6,733 nucleotides of DNA from MGBC113645 sp036308445 (GTDB taxonomy: Bacteria; Bacillota_I; Bacilli_A; Erysipelotrichales; Coprobacillaceae). The stretch's first letter is position 1; the number at the start of each line of letters is the position of its first letter. The notes under the pieces are model-generated. The model saw only the letters and a list, made by a program, of their open reading frames with translations, did no database searches and was not told the origin of the DNA. Below are positions 1 through 5,682 of this stretch, in pieces. A program made the translations under genes and the position numbers. The stretch is taken from contig JAXJVS010000110.1 of assembly GCA_036308445.1 (NCBI GenBank), positions 1-6,733 of the forward strand. Reading direction: 5' to 3'.

Positions 1-618
1 TAATTCTCCTAATCGAATACCACACCAATACAAGACTTCGAAAGCATGATAAACAATATCTTTATCCATTACTGCATTAGAGAATCTCATATATTCATCT
101 TTTGTCCAAAAATTCATTTCTTTTGTCTTTTCTTTACCCATATTTCCTGCTTTTCTTGCTGGATTATCTTTTAGCTGATAAAAACGTACTGCATGGTTGA
201 AAATTGCACTTAACTGATTATGAATTGTTTTTAAATAACAAGTTGAATAGGGTTTGCCCCTTTCATCTTTATAAGCTAACAATTCGTTTTGCCAAGCGAT
301 AATATCAGCTGGTACAATTTCCTGTATTCTCTTCTTTCCAAAATAAGGGACTATTTTCTCTTGAATGATATATTCTTTCGTCATTAATGTATTTCTTTTT
401 AATCGATTTAAACAATCTGATTTATATACATCGACAAAATCTTTAAATAACATATCTAGATTGTTGCTTTGTTTTTGTTTAAATGCTCTTTCATAATCCA
501 AAGCATCTTTCTTTTTATAAAATCCTCTCTTTGTCTTTCTTTTCATGTTCCCTTGCCAGTCTCTGTAGTAGAACTGTACATACCAGGTTCCTCTCTCTTC
601 ATCTTTATACGCTGCCAT
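1..618 (-). CDS. Tyrosine recombinase (phage/ICE-type integrase), C-terminus cut off by window edge
   Basis: Site-specific recombinase that would integrate and excise the mobile element ending here. I translated 206 codons from the ATG at 618 with no stop before the window edge. Residues 1-50 (start MAAYKDEERGTWYVQFYYRD) look like an AP2-like arm-DNA-binding domain. Residues ~55-165 match the SAM-like core-binding domain, with LKTIHNQLSAIFNHAVR near 163-180. The catalytic domain begins at ~180 and the visible part ends in YWCGIRLGEL, the box I motif with the first catalytic arginine at residue 202. The later K, HxxR, H and Tyr residues lie off the window, so activity cannot be judged. A Shine-Dalgarno AAAGGTGA lies 8 nt before the ATG. 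The start overlaps the end of the upstream HTH gene by 14 nt, suggesting co-transcription and coupled translation. The domain order resembles Tn916-type and Gram-positive phage integrases; family is secure, exact subfamily is not. Confidence 0.93.
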   Translation of the reverse strand, partial: MAAYKDEERGTWYVQFYYRDWQGNMKRKTKRGFYKKKDALDYERAFKQKQSNNLDMLFKDFVDVYKSDCLNRLKRNTLMTKEYIIQEKIVPYFGKKRIQEIVPADIIAWQNELLAYKDERGKPYSTCYLKTIHNQLSAIFNHAVRFYQLKDNPARKAGNMGKEKTKEMNFWTKDEYMRFSNAVMDKDIVYHAFEVLYWCGIRLGEL

Positions 619-820
619 TTAAGTCACCTTTCATTCCATAAAATCTCTCTTCAAAGTACTTCTTGCTTACTCTGCCATTGATGACAATGAAGTTTTGATC
701 CTTTAATTCTTCATCTAATTGTTTAATCAATCGATAAGCATATTGTGCTGACATTCCTGTAATTTCAGAAATATCATTTGCCGTTAAAAATAGATCTTTA
801 CTTGTTTTTTTCAAAACCAC
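605..820 (-). CDS. Small winged helix-turn-helix DNA-binding protein, putative excisionase
   Basis: A 69-71 residue protein. Residues ~12-35 (LTANDISEITGMSAQYAYRL) form a clear helix-turn-helix, followed by a basic beta-wing around residues 44-62 (INGRVSKKYFEERFYG). Small HTH proteins of this kind are common just upstream of integrase genes in Gram-positive prophages and ICEs, where they serve as excisionase (recombination directionality factor) or local regulator. The excisionase role is inferred from size, fold and position. The end overlaps the integrase start by 14 nt. The start is uncertain: the GTG at 820 lies only 3 nt from the AAAGGAG at 824-830, while an in-frame TTG at 814 has 9 nt spacing and would give MKKTSKDLFL. 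I favour the TTG slightly but report the longer frame. Confidence 0.8.
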   Translation of the reverse strand: MVLKKTSKDLFLTANDISEITGMSAQYAYRLIKQLDEELKDQNFIVINGRVSKKYFEERFYGMKGDLNGSV

Positions 821-859
821 TCACTCCTTTCTTTTTATCTTTTTTCACTTGGCAAGCAA

Positions 860-887
860 ACTATAGCACAAATTTTTTAATAAAAAA
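860..887 (-). promoter_or_regulatory. Candidate promoter for the HTH-integrase pair
   Basis: On the minus strand an extended -10 element TGCTATAGT spans 868-860. About 17 bp upstream is only a run of Ts (882-887), a poor -35 that overlaps the U-tract of the terminator just upstream. The extended TG motif could compensate. Transcription would start near 853, about 30 nt before the HTH start codon. Predicted from sequence only. Confidence 0.45.
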
Positions 888-914
888 AATGTGCAAATTT
901 GAGATTCGCACATT
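882..914 (-). terminator. Intrinsic terminator upstream of the HTH-integrase pair
   Basis: Read on the minus strand, AATGTGCGAAT (914-904) pairs with ATTTGCACATT (898-888) to give an 11-bp stem with one G-U wobble and a 5-nt loop, followed by 8 Ts (889-882). It is a second minus-strand terminator, about 100 bp after the guaA terminator and just before the candidate HTH promoter. It probably shields the recombination genes from read-through, or ends a short transcript begun between 915 and 1017. Confidence 0.7.
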
Positions 915-935
915 GGACAAAGTTATGAAATTATG

Positions 936-953
936 CATTAAAAACATTAAAAA
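936..953. repeat. Tandem 9-bp direct repeat CATTAAAAA (third copy at 1015-1023)
   Basis: CATTAAAAA occurs at 936-944 and directly again at 945-953. A third identical copy is at 1015-1023. They lie between the integrase module and guaA, where integrase arm-type or excisionase binding sites would be expected. Short AT-rich repeats can arise by chance, so function is inferred from tandem arrangement and location. Confidence 0.5.
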
Positions 954-982
954 CTCACAATTTTTATGTTTTTTTCAATTTA

Positions 983-1004
983 TAACGTCAAAATAACGTC
1001 AAAA
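983..1004. repeat. Perfect tandem 11-bp direct repeat TAACGTCAAAA
   Basis: TAACGTCAAAA occurs at 983-993 and again at 994-1004 with no spacer, one helical turn apart. It holds the CG-containing core AACGTC, so it is less likely to be chance than the neighbouring A/T repeats. The position, about 55-100 bp from the end of guaA on the element side, fits arm-type sites for the integrase N-terminal domain. A degenerate inverted relative (TAACGAAAACGTC) can be read on the minus strand at 1051-1039. Confidence 0.6.
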
Positions 1005-1017
1005 AGCACATAGACAT

Positions 1018-1046
1018 TAAAAAAACGCCGATTTTATCGACGTTTT
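1018..1046 (-). terminator. Intrinsic terminator of the ddh - cofE-like - guaA operon
   Basis: On the minus strand AAAACGTCGAT (1046-1036) and ATCGGCGTTTT (1032-1022) form an 11-bp stem with one U-G wobble and a 3-nt loop, running into further Ts to 1021. It starts 13 nt after the guaA stop codon. If the element inserted at the guaA 3' end, this terminator would lie on the element side and may be element-derived. Confidence 0.82.
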
Positions 1047-1047
1047 C

Positions 1048-1085
1048 GTTATTTAGAAATTATTCCCACTCAATTGTACCAGTTG
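1048..1085. other. Predicted attachment-site (att) junction at the guaA 3' end
   Basis: The last codons of guaA (encoding TIEWE-stop) and the bases just after them are the likely recombination core. The 3' end of guaA is a known hotspot for islands carrying a tyrosine recombinase, and an integrase/HTH pair lies immediately beyond it. The second att copy is outside the window, so the core boundaries cannot be fixed; the interval is a guess covering the guaA stop region. Confidence 0.45.
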
Positions 1086-2061
1086 GTTTAGGTGTTAAAT
1101 CTAAAAGAACTCTATTAATACCTTCAACTTCACTAGTAATACGATGAGTTATATGATGAAGAATTTCATATGGAATTTCTTCAATAGTTGCTGTCATAGC
1201 ATCTTTTGTATTTACTGCACGAATGATAGCTGGCCATCCTTCATAACGGCTTTCATCTTTTACACCAACACTCTTAATATCAGGTACAGCAATAAAATAT
1301 TGCCATACTTTTTCACTTAATCCATTTTTATCAAATTCTTCTCTTAAGATAGCATCAGCTTCACGTAATGCATGTAAACGATCACGTGTAATTGCACCTA
1401 AGCAACGAACACCAAGCCCTGGACCTGGGAATGGTTGACGATATACCATCGCATGTGGTAAACCAAGTGCTTCACCTACAACACGTACTTCATCTTTAAA
1501 TAAAAGTTTTAAAGGTTCAACAAGTTCAAATTGTAAATCTTCAGGAAGACCACCTACATTATGGTGAGACTTAACAGCCTTTTTACCTTCTGCCGCTTTA
1601 ATTGACTCTAAAATGTCAGGATAAATTGTACCTTGAGCTAAGAAAGTAATATCATCAAGTTTTCTAGCTTCTTCCGCAAAAACTGTAATAAATTCTTTAC
1701 CAATAATTTTACGCTTTGTTTCAGGATCAGCTACATCTTTTAATAAATCTAAGAAACGATCAGTTGCATCAATATAAATTAAATTAGCATCTAATTGATT
1801 TTGGAACATTTCAATAACTTGTTCACTTTCACCTTTACGCATTAATCCATGATTAACATGCACACAAACTAATTGTTTACCAATTGCTTTAATTAATAAA
1901 GCTGCAACAACAGAACTATCTACACCACCAGATAAAGCTAATAAAACTTTTTTATCTCCAACTTGTTCCCTAACTAATTTCACTTGTTCATCAATAAAAG
2001 CATCAGCTAGTTCTTTAGTAGTAATTCTTTCCATTGATTCAGGTCTTACATTCGTATCCAT
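1060..2061 (-). CDS. guaA: GMP synthase, ATP-pyrophosphatase subunit lacking the glutamine amidotransferase domain
   Basis: Catalyses the ATP-dependent adenylation and amination of XMP to GMP, the last step of guanine nucleotide synthesis in the cytoplasm. The 333-residue protein shows the PP-loop SGGVDSS (44-50), GTIYPD (144-149), the substrate-site motif KSHHNVGGLP (164-173), RQPFPGPGLGVR (208-219) and the C-terminal dimerisation part ending TIEWE. Usual bacterial GuaA has ~510-525 residues with an N-terminal class I glutamine amidotransferase; that domain is absent, and the DNA just upstream codes for a different protein. The protein therefore resembles the archaeal stand-alone synthetase subunit (GuaAb) and would need a separate amidotransferase or free ammonia. 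The start is the ATG at 2061, with AAGGGG 9 nt upstream; an ATG at 2100 in the same frame lies inside the upstream gene and is unlikely. It is the last gene of the operon, 19 bp after the CofE-like gene. The coding end is intact despite the neighbouring mobile element. Confidence 0.93.
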   Translation of the reverse strand: MDTNVRPESMERITTKELADAFIDEQVKLVREQVGDKKVLLALSGGVDSSVVAALLIKAIGKQLVCVHVNHGLMRKGESEQVIEMFQNQLDANLIYIDATDRFLDLLKDVADPETKRKIIGKEFITVFAEEARKLDDITFLAQGTIYPDILESIKAAEGKKAVKSHHNVGGLPEDLQFELVEPLKLLFKDEVRVVGEALGLPHAMVYRQPFPGPGLGVRCLGAITRDRLHALREADAILREEFDKNGLSEKVWQYFIAVPDIKSVGVKDESRYEGWPAIIRAVNTKDAMTATIEEIPYEILHHITHRITSEVEGINRVLLDLTPKPTGTIEWE

Positions 2062-2070
2062 TCTTTTATT

Positions 2071-2076
2071 CCCCTT
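2071..2076 (-). promoter_or_regulatory. Ribosome binding site that sets the guaA start
   Basis: AAGGGG on the minus strand lies 9 nt before the ATG at 2061, in the short gap after the CofE-like stop codon. It supports the 333-residue form of GuaA, so the missing amidotransferase domain does not come from a wrong start choice. Confidence 0.75.
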
Positions 2077-2080
2077 TTTA

Positions 2081-3271
2081 TTAATCTGTATAATTATCAA
2101 AATATCCTTGAACTAATACAATAGGAGTTCCTTTATCTCCAGAACCACTAGTTAAATCACATAAAGAACCAATTAAATCAGTTAACTGTCTAGGAGTTGT
2201 ACCTTGAGAAGCCATATTTCCCACTAAATTAGATTGCTTTGCTTTAATAGACTTACTAATAGCTTCTTTCAATTCAACACCACTTAAATCTTTAAAATCA
2301 TTATCAGCTAAATACTTTAACTTTAACTCATTAGGAGTACCAACTAATCCATTAGTAAATGCTGGAGATACTACAGGATCAGCTAATTCCCAGATTTTAC
2401 CTTGAGGATCTTTAAAAGCACCATCACCATAAACCATTACTTCTACATGTTTACCAGTCTTTTCTAAAACAGATGCTTGAATACCTTCAACTAAATCCTG
2501 ACATTCTTTAGGGAATAGTTTAATAGTATCTTCAGTAGACTTATTAGAACCTAATAAACCATATCTCGTATTATATCCACTACCATTAACTGAAGCAGTT
2601 AAAATATCATCTAATCCACAAACAACTTTAGCTCCAGCAGCTTTTAAAATACGTTTAGTTCTAGCACGAGTATGAATATCACAAGTTAATATACAATCAG
2701 TATATTTTAAAATTTCTTTAGCCTGATTAGCAAATACAACTTCTACTTCAGCACCTTGTTCTTTAATTAAATTTGCATAATAATCCACATAATCTACACC
2801 TGTAAATTCATGTACACCGTAACCAAATAATTCTCTATATTTTTCTAATGTTAATACATCACTATATGGATTTACACCAGCATCATCTAATTGATCATAA
2901 GTTAATAAAGCATTACCAACTTCATCACTAGGATAACTTAACATCAATACAACTTTCTTAGCTCCTCTAGCAATACCTTTTAAACATATCGCAAATCGAT
3001 TACGAGAAAGAATAGGGAAAATAACACCAATAGTTTCTCCACCTAATTTTTCTTTCACATCTTCAGCAATAGCATCCACACTAGCATAATTCCCTTGAGA
3101 TCTAGCAACAATTGATTCAGTAATAGAAATAACATCTCTATCTCTTAATTCAAATCCTTCACTTTCTGCTGCTTCTAACACACTATCAACTACGATAGCT
3201 CCTAAATCATCACCTTCTCTAATGATAGGACAGCGAATTCCTCTTGATACAGTACCTACTTTTCTTTCCAT
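2081..3271 (-). CDS. CofE-like (coenzyme F420-0:L-glutamate ligase family) protein, substrate unknown
   Basis: A 396-residue cytoplasmic protein of the F420-0:gamma-glutamyl ligase family. The N-terminal part matches the family: GIRCPIIREGDDLGAIV (11-27), then RDRDVISITESIVARSQG (43-60), the segment that in CofE begins the nucleotide and metal site. Other conspicuous stretches are GLLGSNKSTED (238-248), YGDGAFKDPQG (281-291), WELADPVVSPAF (294-305) and the C-terminal GDKGTPIVLVQGYF (378-391). Archaeal CofE is only ~250 residues, so this is a longer variant. CofE adds glutamate to F420-0 using GTP, but nothing else here points to F420, so the substrate is open. The gene has AAGGAG 6 nt before its ATG and sits 17 bp after ddh and 19 bp before guaA, clearly in one operon. 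A link to wall-precursor or gamma-glutamyl chemistry is possible given ddh, but speculative. Family assignment is fairly sure, function is not. Confidence 0.82.
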   Translation of the reverse strand: MERKVGTVSRGIRCPIIREGDDLGAIVVDSVLEAAESEGFELRDRDVISITESIVARSQGNYASVDAIAEDVKEKLGGETIGVIFPILSRNRFAICLKGIARGAKKVVLMLSYPSDEVGNALLTYDQLDDAGVNPYSDVLTLEKYRELFGYGVHEFTGVDYVDYYANLIKEQGAEVEVVFANQAKEILKYTDCILTCDIHTRARTKRILKAAGAKVVCGLDDILTASVNGSGYNTRYGLLGSNKSTEDTIKLFPKECQDLVEGIQASVLEKTGKHVEVMVYGDGAFKDPQGKIWELADPVVSPAFTNGLVGTPNELKLKYLADNDFKDLSGVELKEAISKSIKAKQSNLVGNMASQGTTPRQLTDLIGSLCDLTSGSGDKGTPIVLVQGYFDNYTD

Positions 3272-3288
3272 AGTTATCTCCTTTTATA

Positions 3289-4269
3289 TTATAATAATTT
3301 TTTACGTAATTCTTCACCAGATTCTACATGTAATAATGCTGGTGCAATATCAAATACTGTTTTACATCCATATTGATTATCTTTATACATGCGATAAGCT
3401 GCTCTTGCATATGCAACTAATACACTAGATGTAAACTCAGGGTTTGATTCTAAAGTTAATTTATATTCAATAACATGTTTATTTTCATCTTTTAATCCTG
3501 TTACACCACTTCTAATTACCATTCCACCATGAGGAATACCTTTGTGATCCCTATCTAATTCTTCTTGAGAAATAAAATGTACAGTCGTATCATATTCATC
3601 AAAATAATTAGGCATTGTCACAATTGCCTCTTCAATTTTAGCTTTATCTGCTCCCTCTTTAACAACAACAAAACATTCTCTTGTATGTTTTTGTCTTGTT
3701 GTAAGAATTGGGTTTTCCCCTCTTCTTACACTTTCAACAGCTTCATCTACTGGAATAGTATATTGTCTAGCATCTTGAACACCATCAATTCTTCTAATTG
3801 CATCACTATGTCCTTGGCTTACACCTTTACCCCAGAAAGTATAATCATTACCATTAGGTAAGATAGCTTGAGCATATAAGCGATTTAATGAAAATAAACC
3901 TGGATCCCATCCTACTGAAATAATACTAATATGTTTACCTTTAACACTTGAAGCATTTACATTTGAAAAATGTTCAGGTATTTTAGCATGAGTATCAAAA
4001 CTATCAATAACATTAAAATGTTCTGCTAACTCCACAGTTTGTGTAGGTAAATCATTAGCACTACCTCCACATAAAACAAGAACATCAATCTTATCTTTCA
4101 TATCCATTAAATCTTTCATTTCATAAACTGCAATACCAGTTTTTGTTGTTACAGTTTCGGGATTTCTTCTTGTGAATACCCCTACTAATTCCATATCTAA
4201 ACTTTTAACAACAGCGCTTTCTACACCACGTCCTAGGTTTCCATAACCTACTATACCGATTTTAATCAT
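3289..4269 (-). CDS. ddh: meso-Diaminopimelate D-dehydrogenase
   Basis: NADPH-dependent reductive amination of L-tetrahydrodipicolinate (its open keto form) directly to meso-diaminopimelate, the one-step route to lysine and the peptidoglycan cross-linking residue. The 326-residue protein fits the family (about 300-326). It begins with a Rossmann fold, GIVGYGNLGRG (5-15), followed by TRRNPE (33-38), the arginines expected to hold the NADP 2'-phosphate. Substrate-domain motifs are DSFDTH (89-94), SVGWDPGLFSLNR (118-130), WGKGVSQGHSDAIRRI (146-161) and ESNPEFTSSVLVAYARAA (274-291), with the key Trp121, Asp122 and Asn276 in place. The start is the ATG at 4269, 8 nt after AAGGAG; a GTG at 4278 overlaps that ribosome binding site and is rejected. 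It is the first gene of the operon and implies a DAP-type wall or lysine synthesis via the dehydrogenase route. Confidence 0.95.
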   Translation of the reverse strand: MIKIGIVGYGNLGRGVESAVVKSLDMELVGVFTRRNPETVTTKTGIAVYEMKDLMDMKDKIDVLVLCGGSANDLPTQTVELAEHFNVIDSFDTHAKIPEHFSNVNASSVKGKHISIISVGWDPGLFSLNRLYAQAILPNGNDYTFWGKGVSQGHSDAIRRIDGVQDARQYTIPVDEAVESVRRGENPILTTRQKHTRECFVVVKEGADKAKIEEAIVTMPNYFDEYDTTVHFISQEELDRDHKGIPHGGMVIRSGVTGLKDENKHVIEYKLTLESNPEFTSSVLVAYARAAYRMYKDNQYGCKTVFDIAPALLHVESGEELRKKLL

Positions 4270-4277
4270 AAAATTCA

Positions 4278-4283
4278 CTCCTT
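4278..4283 (-). promoter_or_regulatory. Ribosome binding site that sets the ddh start
   Basis: AAGGAG on the minus strand, 8 nt before the ATG at 4269. Its last G is also the first base of an in-frame GTG at 4278, so that GTG cannot be the start and the ATG is chosen. Confidence 0.8.
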
Positions 4284-4296
4284 AATATATGAATTT

Positions 4297-4305
4297 ATTT
4301 TATCA
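4297..4305 (-). promoter_or_regulatory. Candidate promoter of the ddh operon (extended -10)
   Basis: TGATAAAAT on the minus strand (4305-4297) matches an extended -10 (TGnTAAAAT). The -35 region is only T-rich, without a good TTGACA match. Transcription would begin about 4290, leaving a leader of ~20 nt before the ddh ATG. Confidence 0.5.
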
Positions 4306-4313
4306 ATATTTGT

Positions 4314-4347
4314 AAAAAAAATCACGTATATGAAAAATAAGTTACGT
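4314..4347 (-). terminator. Weak candidate terminator after the nagB - GH4 operon
   Basis: On the minus strand ACGTA (4347-4343) and TACGT (4328-4324) can form a 5-bp stem with a 14-nt loop, followed by GA and 8 Ts (4321-4314). A competing AU-rich stem (4368-4331) overlaps it. The stem is short, so termination may be leaky and some read-through into ddh is possible. Confidence 0.35.
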
Positions 4348-4368
4348 TGTTATAATTTTTTATTTTCA

Positions 4369-5682
4369 TTATTTATAGAACTGTGGAAGATATTTCTTAT
4401 GAGCTTCTAACATATCATCTAAAATGTTCTTTGCAGTGATTTCACTTTGAACTAATGGATTTATTGTCATTGCTACTAAAGCATCATTATAGTTACCAGA
4501 TAATGCAACATGAGTCGTTAAGATTTCAAATGCCTTTAATTGTTGAACTAGACCAGCACATTGTAATGGTAAATCACCTACACAAATAGGAATAGGCCCA
4601 TCCTTAGTAATCTTACAGCTCACTTCCACAACAACATCATCAGGTAAGTTAGTAATAGCCCCATTATTTAAAGTATCAACAACTTGAATATCACCTTTAT
4701 CATTATATAAAGATGAAATAAGGTTACATGCTGCATCACTATAATAAGCTCCACCTCTTTGTTCTAATTCTTTAGGTTTTACATCTAAATTTTCATCTTT
4801 ATATTTTTCAAATAATTCTTTTTCTACTCTTTTTACTACCTGTGCACGACATTGTCCTTTAACTGCATCTTCCTGACAATGTTCTAACATTTGTTGTTTT
4901 TGTAAATAATAACGTAAATAGCCAATTCCAATATAACCAAAACTTGTTATAAATTCTTCACTCCAAGGTATATCTACAATATTCTTTAATGACTCATTAG
5001 TACCAATATTATTTATTCTATCAATTAATTCTTTATTTTGATTTACGCCATTCACCTTTACATCTACTGCAAAAATCATATGATTTAATCCTGCAATTTT
5101 TACATCTAATTCTTCAGGTTTAACTTCTAATATTTTTTCAATATCCTTAATCATATTCACTGGCCCATTGCATAAACCAATAAATTTCTTCCATCCAGTA
5201 TGTCTAAATACAGCTTCTGCATTAATCCCTGAAGGATTAGTAAATGATACTATCCAGGCATTAGGACATAACTCTTCACAATCTTTAATAATATCAAAAA
5301 TAACCGGAATTGTTCTTAAAGCTTTAAACATTCCACCAGGACCATTTGTTTCTTGACCTATAACACCATATTTTAAAGGTATCAATTCATCTTTTTCTCT
5401 TGCATCTAATAAACCTACTCTAAATTGCGTAGTTACAAAATCAGCATCTTTTAAAGCTTCTCTTCTATCTAAAGTTAGATATACTTTCATATCAATACCT
5501 GCTTTTTTAACCATACGTTTCGCAAGATTACCAACAATTTCTAATTTTTCTTTACCATCTTCAATATCCACTAACCATAATTCTTTTACTGGTAATTCGT
5601 CATATCTTTTAATAAAACCTTCTACTAATTCTGGTGTATAACTACTTCCTCCACCAATAGTTACAACTTTAATACCTTTCAT
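4369..5682 (-). CDS. GH4 family 6-phospho-beta-glucosidase (NAD- and metal-dependent)
   Basis: Hydrolyses a phosphorylated disaccharide, made by PTS import, to a free sugar and a 6-phospho-sugar by the NAD/Mn2+ redox-elimination mechanism of glycoside hydrolase family 4. The 437-residue length is usual. Visible motifs are the NAD-binding GGGSSYTPELVEGF (10-23), TQFRVGLLDAR (85-95), GQETNGPGG (109-117), FTNPSG (147-152), the metal ligand Cys171 in GLCNGP, His201 in GLNH, and the tyrosine-rich GYLRYYL (254-260), which holds the likely catalytic base. The N-terminal half closely recalls the LicH/CelF 6-phospho-beta-glucosidases. The gene overlaps the end of nagB by 14 nt and has its own GGGAGG-type site inside nagB, so translation is probably coupled. 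Pairing with nagB suggests the substrate may be an amino-sugar disaccharide phosphate, as for ChbF on chitobiose, but ordinary cellobiose-6-phosphate cannot be excluded. No PTS genes are in view. Confidence 0.92.
   Translation of the reverse strand: MKGIKVVTIGGGSSYTPELVEGFIKRYDELPVKELWLVDIEDGKEKLEIVGNLAKRMVKKAGIDMKVYLTLDRREALKDADFVTTQFRVGLLDAREKDELIPLKYGVIGQETNGPGGMFKALRTIPVIFDIIKDCEELCPNAWIVSFTNPSGINAEAVFRHTGWKKFIGLCNGPVNMIKDIEKILEVKPEELDVKIAGLNHMIFAVDVKVNGVNQNKELIDRINNIGTNESLKNIVDIPWSEEFITSFGYIGIGYLRYYLQKQQMLEHCQEDAVKGQCRAQVVKRVEKELFEKYKDENLDVKPKELEQRGGAYYSDAACNLISSLYNDKGDIQVVDTLNNGAITNLPDDVVVEVSCKITKDGPIPICVGDLPLQCAGLVQQLKAFEILTTHVALSGNYNDALVAMTINPLVQSEITAKNILDDMLEAHKKYLPQFYK

Noticed and set aside
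469..681. Plus-strand open frame of 70 codons
   Set aside because: It lies opposite the integrase and HTH genes, has a low-complexity hydrophobic translation and no ribosome binding site.
914..942. TTGGAC (914-919) with CATTAA 17 bp later as a plus-strand promoter towards guaA
   Set aside because: The -10 match is poor, and transcription would run antisense into guaA with no gene to serve.
778..996. Plus-strand open frame of 72 codons reaching into the repeat region
   Set aside because: It begins opposite the HTH gene, runs through the terminator hairpin and repeats, and has no recognisable product.
936..1023. Repeats as a CRISPR array
   Set aside because: The repeats are 9-11 bp and directly adjacent, with no regular spacers and no cas genes in view.
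2062..2100. Upstream ATG at 2100 as the guaA start
   Set aside because: It would overlap the CofE-like gene by 20 nt, lacks a ribosome binding site, and adds a non-conserved MIIIQINKKG stretch; the ATG at 2061 has AAGGGG at good spacing.
3222..3861. Plus-strand open frames opposite ddh and the CofE-like gene (3222-3428, 3565-3861)
   Set aside because: They are antisense shadows of strongly supported genes, with no initiation signals or protein family resemblance.
5168..5356. Plus-strand open frame of 62 codons
   Set aside because: It lies fully opposite the GH4 gene, whose motifs are unmistakable.
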